Shown: piece by piece, positions 6,918 to 14,216 of the stretch
Layout: every line of letters begins with the position of its first letter
Position numbering within the stretch: position 1 is the first letter of the stretch
Source: CAZSXU01 sp964610505
GTDB taxonomy: Bacteria > Arandabacterota > Arandabacteria > JAGLYR01
Direction of reading: 5' to 3'
Assembly: GCA_964610505.1 (NCBI GenBank)
Contig: CAZSXU010000012.1
Span: forward strand, 46,007 to 110,006
DNA: 64,000 nt
The notes under the pieces: generated by a model
Seen by the model: only the letters and a program-made list of their open reading frames with translations
Database searches by the model: none
What the model was told of the DNA's origin: nothing
Translations under genes and position numbers: made by a program

Positions 6918-8078
6918 CTAGACGGGGAGCCAGAGACGGAAAACCGTCCCCTCGTGTTCGGAGGACGAGAAATCCACCGTGCTCCCCAGATATTCCTCGG
7001 CGAGGAGACGCATGGCAAACGTGCCCAGGCCGCGGCCGCTTTCGGGTTTCGTCGTGAAATGCCGCTGAAAGATCCGCTGGGCGACCGGTTTGGGAATGAC
7101 CCCGGCGTTCCAGACGCGAAAGGAAAGCCCGCCGGCTTCCTCTTCGACCCGGATCCGGACCTCGCCTCCCTCCGGCGTTGCCTCCAGCGCATTGGCGAGC
7201 ATGTTGGTGAGAATCCGGAGAAGAAGGGACGGGTCGGTGCGAACATGGCGATCGGGCACGGCCTGGGGAAAGACAATGGACCGATCCTCGGCGGCGGGGT
7301 GGTGGGCGAAAGCCTTGCGCAAACGGCCGAGCACCTCGGCCGGGGACAGGTCCCGCGCCTCGACGGGATACACTTCGATTTCTTCGTTCACCAGCTTCCG
7401 CTGAATGGCCACCTCCTTGCCCAGACGCTCGGCCGCCTCTCGAATCTCGGCCGCGAGGGCGCCGGCGCGATCCGGGCTCTCATCCTCCAGGCGATCGGTG
7501 ATCCCATAGAGACCCATAACCAGGTTGCCGATGTCGTGAAAGAAGACGCGCTCGAGCTCCACCCGGCGCTGGTGGGAGGTCAGGTCTCGGATGAAGAGAA
7601 GAATGAAGCGCTCGCTCTCAAGCCGAATCGGACAGGAGCGAACACGGAGGTAGAGGTCTCTGGGCCGGACGTCCCCCGCGACGGTCACAATGCAATCCCG
7701 TTCCTCGGTCTTGTCCGCCCCGAGGCTGGCAACGATGGCAATGGCCGCCTCGCAGGTCGAGCAGAACTTGCTCGTACCGCAGCCGCCTTCGAAATCCTCT
7801 GCGTGCGTGCACCGAATGGCTTCGCCGATCCGAAGTCCCAGGACTTCGCCGATGCCGGGGCTGCCGAGCATCTTGAGGAAGCCGTCGTTGGCGGCGAGAA
7901 TCTGGCGTTGCTCGTTGAGGACGGCCAGGGCCCCGCCCACTGTTCGAAGGAGTCCATCAATCACGGGATTGGCCGTGGCCCGCTCGATCGCTTGCCGAAG
8001 TTCATTCTCGTCGGCCCGCTCGGCCGGCGCGAAGTGGGTATCCTGAGAAAAGGTTCTCTTGTTTTTGCCGGATCCCAT
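6918..8078 (-). CDS. PAS-domain sensor histidine kinase with a four-Cys insert
   Basis: A 386-residue kinase without transmembrane segments. A PAS domain (about 30-160) carries C90, C100, C106 and C109, spaced C-x9-C-x5-C-x2-C, in a region where oxygen- or redox-sensing PAS proteins may hold a metal or Fe-S centre. The phospho-acceptor His is about H181 in FFHDIGN, followed by an HATPase domain with MLANALEA and GRGLGTFA. The start at 8078 (MGSGKNKR) has AAGGAG upstream; further-upstream starts lack one. It converges on the oxygen-defence operon and is divergent from an Rrf2 gene. No response regulator is adjacent. Sensing by the Cys cluster is inferred. Confidence 0.85.
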   Translation of the reverse strand: MGSGKNKRTFSQDTHFAPAERADENELRQAIERATANPVIDGLLRTVGGALAVLNEQRQILAANDGFLKMLGSPGIGEVLGLRIGEAIRCTHAEDFEGGCGTSKFCSTCEAAIAIVASLGADKTEERDCIVTVAGDVRPRDLYLRVRSCPIRLESERFILLFIRDLTSHQRRVELERVFFHDIGNLVMGLYGITDRLEDESPDRAGALAAEIREAAERLGKEVAIQRKLVNEEIEVYPVEARDLSPAEVLGRLRKAFAHHPAAEDRSIVFPQAVPDRHVRTDPSLLLRILTNMLANALEATPEGGEVRIRVEEEAGGLSFRVWNAGVIPKPVAQRIFQRHFTTKPESGRGLGTFAMRLLAEEYLGSTVDFSSSEHEGTVFRLWLPV

Positions 8079-8277
8079 GGCGAATCGTCTCCTTCCCATC
8101 CAGGATATTCGTATGGATCCCAAGCCGGTCACCCATGCCTACCATTCTAATGATGCTGCAACAAAAAAGAAAGCATGTTGTTTCAAAACAAAACAACGCA
8201 AATAAACTCCCCGGTGAAGGGTCCCTGTGGTTATGCATCCTCAGGGGAGTGTGATCTTCGGGGTCGAGACAATTGCC

Positions 8278-8319
8278 TTGACAAACGGGGCTAAGGGTAA
8301 TAGTCTATAGAAATACTAG
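8278..8319 (+). promoter_or_regulatory. Promoter with overlapping Rrf2 dyad
   Basis: TTGACA at 8278-8283, a 17-base spacer, then TAGTCT at 8301-8306 as a weak -10. An imperfect dyad TAGT-N10-ACTA (8301-8318) starts on the -10, so the Rrf2 protein encoded 17 bases on could block its own promoter. The second Rrf2 gene has the same layout at 18196-18238. Confidence 0.6.
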
Positions 8320-8335
8320 ACAACAGGGAGAGCGA

Positions 8336-8779
8336 ATGCGACTTTCAACAAGATCTAGGTACGGGCTGAGAGCGGCAGTGGATCTGGCGGAGAACTATGA
8401 GGGTGCACCTGTGTCCATGGCGGCGATCGCCAAGAGACACGGAATCTCTCGAAAATACCTCCATGCGATTCTCTCCGTGCTCAAGTCCAGTGGTGTCGTA
8501 CGGAGCCTGCGGGGCGTGACCGGAGGATACGTCTTAACACGAGACCCATCACGGATTCGCGTCATCGACATCCTGGAGGCGCTGGAGGGTCCACTGGCCC
8601 TCGCGGACTGTGTGCAAGATTCGGCCGTGTGCCAGCGGGCCGGTGGGTGCGTGACTCGCGAGGTCTGGCGGGAGCTGAGTCGCGCCATCGAGATGGTTCT
8701 CTCGGGGACGACGCTCGGGGACCTGGTCCTTAGAAACCAGAAGGCAAAGGATCAGTTCCCCCCGATGTATCACATCTAG
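8336..8779 (+). CDS. Rrf2-family transcription regulator (IscR/CymR-like)
   Basis: A 147-residue winged-helix regulator. The N-terminus MRLSTRSRYGLRAAVDLAE and the recognition region RHGISRKYLHAILSVLKSSG are typical of Rrf2. C92, C99 and C105 are placed like the Fe-S ligands of IscR or NsrR, so a cluster is possible; CymR-type cysteine regulators lack them. GGGAG lies before ATG 8336. The next genes are cysK and cysE, then copper efflux, so cysteine, Fe-S or copper stress are all plausible signals. Which one is not shown by the sequence. Confidence 0.9.
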   Translation: MRLSTRSRYGLRAAVDLAENYEGAPVSMAAIAKRHGISRKYLHAILSVLKSSGVVRSLRGVTGGYVLTRDPSRIRVIDILEALEGPLALADCVQDSAVCQRAGGCVTREVWRELSRAIEMVLSGTTLGDLVLRNQKAKDQFPPMYHI

Positions 8780-8800
8780 GCACGCTGGTGCAGACGGCTC

Positions 8801-8840
8801 GATGCCGGCGATCCGGCGTCATCTGACCCGGGGCAGTCAG
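8801..8840 (+). other. Two small hairpins between rrf2 and cysK
   Basis: GATGCCGG and CCGGCGTC (8801-8808 and 8813-8820) pair around CGAT, and TCTGAC pairs with GTCAGA (8822-8827 and 8835-8840). There is no T-run, so they are not a simple terminator. They could be a regulator binding site or a leader structure in front of cysK. Nothing else was seen in 8780-8917. Confidence 0.35.
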
Positions 8841-8917
8841 AGTCCGGAAAGCGGAAGGTGAGGTCAACACGCCAACTTGGTCACATCGACGGGAGATTCA
8901 CAGAGGAGAAAGGGCGG

Positions 8918-9871
8918 ATGAGGAGAATCGTAGAGGATGTCACCCGACTCGTAGGCGGAACGCCGCTTGTCAAGCTCGGCCGGATCGGGCAGGGCCTCCA
9001 TGCAGAGATTGTGGCGAAAATGGAGTCCTTCAACCCGTGCTCGAGCGTGAAAGATCGCATCGGACTCAGCATGATCGAGGCGGCCGAGCGGTCCGGCAAC
9101 ATCGGACCGGACACCATAATCGTCGAACCCACCAGTGGAAACACGGGTATTGCCCTGGCGTTTGTCTGCGCCGCAAAGGGGTACCGCCTGATCCTGACGA
9201 TGCCGGATACGATGAGCCTGGAGCGCAGGAAGCTGCTGAAGGCTCTCGGGGCCGAGCTCATCCTCACGCCGGGAGCCGAGGGGATGCCGGGCGCGATCCG
9301 GAAGGCGGACGAACTCGCCGCATCCGATCCAACGTACTTCATGCCCCACCAGTTCAAGAACCCGGCGAACCCGGAAGTGCACAGGAAAACCACGGCGGAG
9401 GAGATCTGGAACGATACGGACGGTGGGATCGACGTTCTGGTCGCGGGAGTGGGAACGGGCGGAACGATCACGGGTGTCGCAGAGATCATCAAGGAGCGAA
9501 AACCGTCGCTCAAGGTGATAGCCGTAGAACCGGCGGATTCGCCCGTTCTCTCGGGAGGCCAAGCGGGGTCTCACAAGATCCAGGGAATCGGGGCGGGGTT
9601 CGTGCCGGATGTCTTGCGGGTGGAACTCGTCGACGAGGTCATCCGGGTTCGCCATCAGGATGCGGGGAGGATGGCCCGCCGGTTGGCTCGGGAGGAGGGC
9701 ATTCTGGCCGGCATTTCGGCCGGCGCGGCACTGTGGGCTGCAGTGGAGGTGGCCAAGAGGCCGGAAAGCGCCGGGAAAACGATCGTGTTCATACTGTGCG
9801 ACACGGGGGAACGCTACCTGAGTACGTGGCTGTTCGAGGATTCGGACGAAGGGGGACCCAATGGCTCGTGA
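8918..9871 (+). CDS. cysK: Cysteine synthase A (O-acetylserine sulfhydrylase)
   Basis: A 317-residue fold-type II PLP enzyme making cysteine from O-acetylserine and sulfide. K45 in NPCSSVKDRIG binds PLP. The substrate loop PTSGNTGIALA and the phosphate-binding VGTGGTITG are intact. AGGAG precedes ATG 8918; an in-frame GTG start upstream at 8858 lacks one. The gene overlaps cysE by 11 bases, so the two enzymes of the last cysteine steps are made together and may form the cysteine synthase complex. The Rrf2 gene is 138 bases upstream. Confidence 0.95.
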   Translation: MRRIVEDVTRLVGGTPLVKLGRIGQGLHAEIVAKMESFNPCSSVKDRIGLSMIEAAERSGNIGPDTIIVEPTSGNTGIALAFVCAAKGYRLILTMPDTMSLERRKLLKALGAELILTPGAEGMPGAIRKADELAASDPTYFMPHQFKNPANPEVHRKTTAEEIWNDTDGGIDVLVAGVGTGGTITGVAEIIKERKPSLKVIAVEPADSPVLSGGQAGSHKIQGIGAGFVPDVLRVELVDEVIRVRHQDAGRMARRLAREEGILAGISAGAALWAAVEVAKRPESAGKTIVFILCDTGERYLSTWLFEDSDEGGPNGS

Positions 9872-10784
9872 TGGGAGGAGGGAACAGCAGAGACTCTCTT
9901 CGGTGGTGGACTCTCTCTGCGCTCTCGAAGGGGGGCTGATCGGTCCGGTGAGGCGGGGGCATGGACAGCCGCTGCCGTCGCGGAACACGATCGTGAAGAT
10001 CGTTGAAGACATTCGCTCGCTCCTGTTCCCTGGCTACTTCGGGATTTCGGAGATGGATACCGGCAGCATGAGATATCACGTGGGTTCCACGCTGGACCGG
10101 GTTCAGCGGGAGATGCAGGAGCAGATCAAGCGGGGCGTGTGCTTTGTCTGCGAGAAGGACCCGGAGGAGTGCACCACCTGCGAGGATCGCTCCCTCACAA
10201 TGATCCGGACTTTCGTCGAGAGGCTGCCCGAAGTGCAGCGGCTCCTGGCCACGGATGTTCGGGCCGCCTACGAAGGCGACCCGGCCGCCACGAGCCCGGA
10301 CGAAGCGATCTTCTGCTACCCCGGCATGCTGGCAATCACAAACTATCGGATCGCGCACGAGCTTCATCGGCTCGGCGTCCCGCTGATCCCGAGGATTATC
10401 ACGGAACACGCGCACAGCCACACGGGAATCGACGTTCACCCCGGAGCCCGGATCGACGAGAGCTTCTTCATCGACCATGGGACCGGAGTCGTGATCGGCG
10501 AGACGTGCATCATCGGCAAGAGAGTGCGACTCTACCAGGGAGTAACGCTCGGAGCGAAGAGCTTTCCTCTGGACGAGCACGGCAAGCCGATCAAGGGAAT
10601 CGATCGCCACCCGGTGGTCGAGGATGATGTGATCATTTACTCCGGTGCCACGATTCTCGGGCGCGTCACCATCGGAAGAGGGTCCGTCATCGGAGGCAAC
10701 ATCTGGTTGGTGGAAGATGTTCCGGCCAACAGCCGGGTCGCCCAGGACGGGGGTCCGGTCAATCGTCAAGGCGGTGAGGGCTAA
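9861..10784 (+). CDS. cysE: Serine O-acetyltransferase with a Cys-cluster insert (EpsC-like)
   Basis: A 307-residue left-handed beta-helix acetyltransferase making O-acetylserine from serine and acetyl-CoA. The catalytic-site signatures DIHPGA-type (GIDVHPGARI), FFIDHGTGVVIGE and YQGVTLGAKSFP are present. An N-terminal insert has C94, C97, C104 and C107 (CFVC-x6-CTTC), able to bind a metal; related Cys-bearing forms are, to my knowledge, found in Geobacter-type EpsC proteins. Its TAA overlaps the ATG of the next gene by one base, so translation runs directly into the efflux operon. The role of the Cys insert is unknown. Confidence 0.93.
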   Translation: MARDGRREQQRLSSVVDSLCALEGGLIGPVRRGHGQPLPSRNTIVKIVEDIRSLLFPGYFGISEMDTGSMRYHVGSTLDRVQREMQEQIKRGVCFVCEKDPEECTTCEDRSLTMIRTFVERLPEVQRLLATDVRAAYEGDPAATSPDEAIFCYPGMLAITNYRIAHELHRLGVPLIPRIITEHAHSHTGIDVHPGARIDESFFIDHGTGVVIGETCIIGKRVRLYQGVTLGAKSFPLDEHGKPIKGIDRHPVVEDDVIIYSGATILGRVTIGRGSVIGGNIWLVEDVPANSRVAQDGGPVNRQGGEG

Positions 10785-12088
10785 TGCCCGGAGCGTTTCG
10801 GTTTCGTTGGCTCATCACGTTCGGCCTCATGGCCGTCGTGGGGAGTGTGTCTACATCCCCGGCGAAAGCCGGGCCCGCAACTCTGGATGAATACCTCGCC
10901 GTTGCCGCCCGGAACAACCCGGGATTGGAGGCGGCTTTTCACCGCTGGAAGGCGGCCGTGGAGCGGGTTCCGCAGATGCGATCGCTTCCGGACCCGAGGT
11001 TCGACTACGCCTACTTCATCCGGGAAGTGGAAACACGGGTTGGCCCACAGAAGCAGAGATTCAGCCTCTCTCAGATGTTTCCCTGGTTCGGGAAGCTCCA
11101 GCTCCGGCGCGACGCGGCGGCCGAGGCAGCCAAGGCCGAGGCGGAACGGTACGACATGGCGAAGCTCGACCTCTTCTATCGTGTGAAGAGCGCCTACAGC
11201 GAGTACTACTACCTGGCGCGCGCCATGGCCGTCACGGAAGAAAACGTCCGCCTGCTCCGGCAGGTTGTGAACGTGGCGAAGACGCGATACGAAACGGCCG
11301 GAGCCGGCTACGAAGACGTGGTTCGAGCGGAGATTGAACTCGGATTGCTCGAGGATCGTCTGGCGACGGAGCGGGACCTTCGGGGCGCGCTGTCGGCTCG
11401 GCTTGCGGCGGCGATGGGAAAGCCGTCGGACGAGGTTCTGCCCTGGCCGACCGAGCCCCCCGAGACCGTGCCGCCGGCTTCTGACGAGGAGCTGGCGCGG
11501 TGGGTCCGGGAACGGAATCCCGAGCTCCGGGCCTACGAGTTCGCGGCGGCAGGCGAGCGAGCTCGGGCGCGGCTGGCGCAGAAAAGCTTCTTCCCGGACT
11601 TCACCCTGGGGATCGACGTCATCGACACGGACGAGGCCATCAATCCGGGCCTGGTGGACAGCGGTAAGGATCCGGTGATCGCCCGGTTCTCGATGAGCGT
11701 GCCTCTCTGGTACGGCAAGCACCGTGCGGAGAGCCGGGAAGCCGAGGCCCGCTACCGGGCCGCCCTGGAGGCAAGGGACGAACGGGAGAACACCCTCATG
11801 GCCGACCTCAGCTTCGTCCTGTACCACTTCCGGGACGCGGGCAGGCGAATGGACCTGTATCGGGATACTCTGCTTCCCATGGCGAGGGGAGCTTTGGAAG
11901 TGGCCCGGCGATCCTACTCCGCCGGGACGACGGACTACCCGACCCTGATCGAAACCCAGCGCACCGTGCTCGCACTGGATCTGGCCTATGAGCGGTCGCT
12001 CGCGGATCGGGCGATCCGGCTTGCAGAGCTGGAAATGCTGGCGGGTCAAGAGGCGCCGGGGAACCCGACAAACGGAGGTTCAGAATGA
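10784..12088 (+). CDS. TolC-family outer membrane factor (CusC-like)
   Basis: A 434-residue exported protein. A signal peptide (about residues 1-29, ending SPAKAG) is followed by two repeats of long amphipathic helices rich in Ala, Glu and Arg, as in TolC channels that span the outer membrane and periplasm. LDEYLAVAARNNPGLEAA and FPWFGKLQLRRDAAAE are typical of CusC/CzcC outer membrane efflux proteins. It overlaps cysE by one base upstream and the YHS lipoprotein gene by four bases (ATGA) downstream. It should be the exit duct for the CusBA pump encoded at 12843-18096. Confidence 0.92.
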   Translation: MPGAFRFRWLITFGLMAVVGSVSTSPAKAGPATLDEYLAVAARNNPGLEAAFHRWKAAVERVPQMRSLPDPRFDYAYFIREVETRVGPQKQRFSLSQMFPWFGKLQLRRDAAAEAAKAEAERYDMAKLDLFYRVKSAYSEYYYLARAMAVTEENVRLLRQVVNVAKTRYETAGAGYEDVVRAEIELGLLEDRLATERDLRGALSARLAAAMGKPSDEVLPWPTEPPETVPPASDEELARWVRERNPELRAYEFAAAGERARARLAQKSFFPDFTLGIDVIDTDEAINPGLVDSGKDPVIARFSMSVPLWYGKHRAESREAEARYRAALEARDERENTLMADLSFVLYHFRDAGRRMDLYRDTLLPMARGALEVARRSYSAGTTDYPTLIETQRTVLALDLAYERSLADRAIRLAELEMLAGQEAPGNPTNGGSE

Positions 12089-12444
12089 GAATCGTGTGGA
12101 TGGGAATTCTCGTGTGGATGGCTGTATTCCTGGTGGTGGGCTGCGGACCCGAGAAGAAAGAGTCTCAGGCCGGCGTGACGAACCGGCAGGAACAGGCAAG
12201 AACGACGAGCATGACCGTGGCCCAGACCACGTGCCCGGTCATGGGCGGTAAGATCAACAAAGAGGTCTATATGGATTACGAAGGGAAACGCGTGTACTTC
12301 TGCTGCCCGTCGTGCATCGCCGAGTTCGAGAAAGACCCGGAAACGTACATGAAGAAAATCACGGAGGAGGGCGTGACACTCGAGGATTCACCCATCGAGG
12401 GAGCCTCGGGCGACGAGTCGCACGAGGGCCACGGACACGACTAG
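12085..12444 (+). CDS. YHS-domain metal-binding lipoprotein
   Basis: A 119-residue lipoprotein with lipobox VVGC at about residue 21. A YHS (TRASH-like) domain follows: TCPVMGGKINK, then VYFCCPSCIAEFEKDPETY, with the Cys residues expected to bind copper or another soft metal. The C-terminus has a His-rich tail (HEGHGHD). It overlaps the outer membrane factor gene by four bases and precedes a shorter paralog by 27 bases. In a Cus-type operon it is a candidate periplasmic metal chaperone taking the place of CusF. The metal is inferred from the neighbours. Confidence 0.88.
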   Translation: MRIVWMGILVWMAVFLVVGCGPEKKESQAGVTNRQEQARTTSMTVAQTTCPVMGGKINKEVYMDYEGKRVYFCCPSCIAEFEKDPETYMKKITEEGVTLEDSPIEGASGDESHEGHGHD

Positions 12445-12471
12445 CGACGACCGGCGAGGAGGAAGAAAACA

Positions 12472-12774
12472 ATGAGAAGCACCCGGATTCTGAGTGTGCT
12501 GGTCATTCTGTCGATTGCGCTAATGGGGTGCACCCGGTGCTCCGGCAGGGCGAAATCGTGCAACGTGACTTGCGAACTTGAATCGCAACAACAGACGATG
12601 TGTCCCGTGGAAGGGATGAAAATCAACAAGCAGCTGTATTCGGACCATAGGGGCGAGCGTGTCTATTTCTGCTGTGAGGGATGTATCGAGACGTTCGAGA
12701 AGGACCCCGAGAAATACATTCGGAAGATGAAAGAGGACGGGGTCATCCTGGACAGGATTCCGGACGGACGTTGA
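12472..12774 (+). CDS. Second YHS-domain metal-binding lipoprotein
   Basis: A 100-residue paralog of the preceding gene. Lipobox LMGC is followed by extra Cys residues (CTRCSGRAKSCNVTC) and then the YHS domain: MCPVEGMKINK, VYFCCEGCIETFEKDPEKY. The His-rich tail of its neighbour is missing. An AGGAGG precedes ATG 12472. The four added Cys near the N-terminus give it more soft-metal ligands. Tandem YHS lipoproteins within an RND operon suggest a two-step metal relay or proteins for different membranes. This is inferred from position and motif only. Confidence 0.86.
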   Translation: MRSTRILSVLVILSIALMGCTRCSGRAKSCNVTCELESQQQTMCPVEGMKINKQLYSDHRGERVYFCCEGCIETFEKDPEKYIRKMKEDGVILDRIPDGR

Positions 12775-12782
12775 TCCGAAAA

Positions 12783-12820
12783 GCGGTCGGGGCCCGTGCA
12801 AGGAATGGGTTTCCGACCGC
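12783..12820 (+). other. Intra-operon hairpin before cusB
   Basis: GCGGTCGG (12783-12790) pairs perfectly with CCGACCGC (12813-12820) across a 22-base loop. There is no T-run. It sits between the second YHS gene and cusB and may stabilise or separate the transcripts, for instance making the small lipoproteins more abundant than the pump. Confidence 0.45.
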
Positions 12821-12842
12821 CCCGTCCTCGGGAGGTTGAGCC

Positions 12843-14216
12843 GTGACGACGAGCCCCGTAGCCTACCCGTTTTACCGGCGAAGATGGTTCGTGCCGGTCG
12901 TGGTCCTAGCTGCACTCGCGATCGGGTATTTCCTTGGTGGGGGAGGCTCCGGTGGGGATCTCGCTCGCGTTTCGGAGGAAGCGACGCAATCGAAGGTCAG
13001 ATTCTGGACCTGCTCGATGCATCCGCAGATCCGGCAACCGGAATCGGGCCTCTGTCCCATTTGCGCCATGGACCTGATTCCCGTCTACGACGAGGATTCG
13101 GGAGGGAAGGGCGGCCCGAGATCGCTGACGTTGTCGGAGACGGCCAGGAATCTGGCCGGCATCCAGGTGGCGACGGTGGAGCGGAGATCGCCGGAAGTCG
13201 AGATCCGAATGGCGGGCAAGGTCGAGGTCGACGAAACCCGCCTGGGAACCATCACCGCGCGCATGCCGGGCCGGATCGATCGCCTGTGGGTCGACTATAC
13301 GGGGGTTCAGGTTCGTGAGGGCGACTCGATGGTTGACCTCTACAGCCCCGAACTCATCTCGGCCCAGGAGGAGCTCCTTCAGGTGGCGGCCGCCGGATCG
13401 GCCGGATCGGATCCCGGCGGCATGATGGACGGGGTACGGGAAAAACTCCGGCTCTGGGGCGTGAGCGGGGACCAGATCGACGAGATTCTGAGGCGCGGCA
13501 CACCTTCGGAACATCTGACGCTCCGATCCCCCATGAGTGGCGTGGTTCTCGACCGGCACGCGACGACCGGGATGTACGTCACGACGGGAATGCGGATCTA
13601 CACAATTGCGGATTTGTCGCATGTCTGGGTGACGCTCGATGCGTACGAGTCCGACCTGGTCTGGATTCGCGAGGGTCAGGAAGTCCGATTCGAAGTCGAG
13701 GCCTATCCGGGAGAATCCTTCGAGGGACAGGTGGCCTTCGTGGATCCCGTAGTCAATACACACACCCGTACGGTTCGAGTTCGCGTCGAAGCGGCGAATC
13801 CGGACAGCCGGCTGAAGCCCGAGATGTTTGTGAGGGCCGTCCTTCATGCAGGAATGCCCGAAGAGGCGGACGGACCGCCTCTCGTGGTCCCGGCGACGGC
13901 TCCGCTCATCACGGGAAAGCGGGCGGTCGTCTATGTGCAGTCGCCCGGTGACGGCGGAACATTCGATGGAAGAGAAGTGGTGCTGGGGCCGCGCGCAGGA
14001 GAGCACTACGTCGTCGCCGACGGACTGTATGAGGGAGAGATCGTTGTTGTGAATGGCGCATTCAAGATCGACAGCGCCCTCCAGATCCTGGCGAAACCCA
14101 GCATGATGAATCCGGAAGGCGGTGCCGCCCCGGCCGGACATCATCACGGAGCGCATCCGGTGGCCGATGAGATGGAGTCCGAAGAGCCTTCGCACGCGGG
14201 GCATGCTCATGAATGA
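12843..14216 (+). CDS. cusB: RND periplasmic adaptor with heavy-metal-binding domain (CusB)
   Basis: A 457-residue membrane fusion protein starting at GTG 12843, with GGGAGG upstream. One N-terminal membrane anchor (WFVPVVVLAALAIGYFLGG) precedes a heavy-metal-binding domain, WTCSMHPQIRQP then GLCPICAMDLIPVY. The hairpin, lipoyl-like (RMPGRIDRLWV, SPMSGVVLDRHAT) and beta-barrel domains follow. The C-terminus is His/Met-rich (HHHGAHP, HAGHAHE), suiting copper or silver binding. Its last 14 bases overlap cusA. It links the CusC-like channel to CusA in the periplasm. Confidence 0.95.
   Translation: MTTSPVAYPFYRRRWFVPVVVLAALAIGYFLGGGGSGGDLARVSEEATQSKVRFWTCSMHPQIRQPESGLCPICAMDLIPVYDEDSGGKGGPRSLTLSETARNLAGIQVATVERRSPEVEIRMAGKVEVDETRLGTITARMPGRIDRLWVDYTGVQVREGDSMVDLYSPELISAQEELLQVAAAGSAGSDPGGMMDGVREKLRLWGVSGDQIDEILRRGTPSEHLTLRSPMSGVVLDRHATTGMYVTTGMRIYTIADLSHVWVTLDAYESDLVWIREGQEVRFEVEAYPGESFEGQVAFVDPVVNTHTRTVRVRVEAANPDSRLKPEMFVRAVLHAGMPEEADGPPLVVPATAPLITGKRAVVYVQSPGDGGTFDGREVVLGPRAGEHYVVADGLYEGEIVVVNGAFKIDSALQILAKPSMMNPEGGAAPAGHHHGAHPVADEMESEEPSHAGHAHE

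Noticed and set aside
6786..8150. A 454-codon plus-strand open frame
   Set aside because: Antisense to the histidine kinase; the kinase frame has HisKA and HATPase motifs and this one has none.
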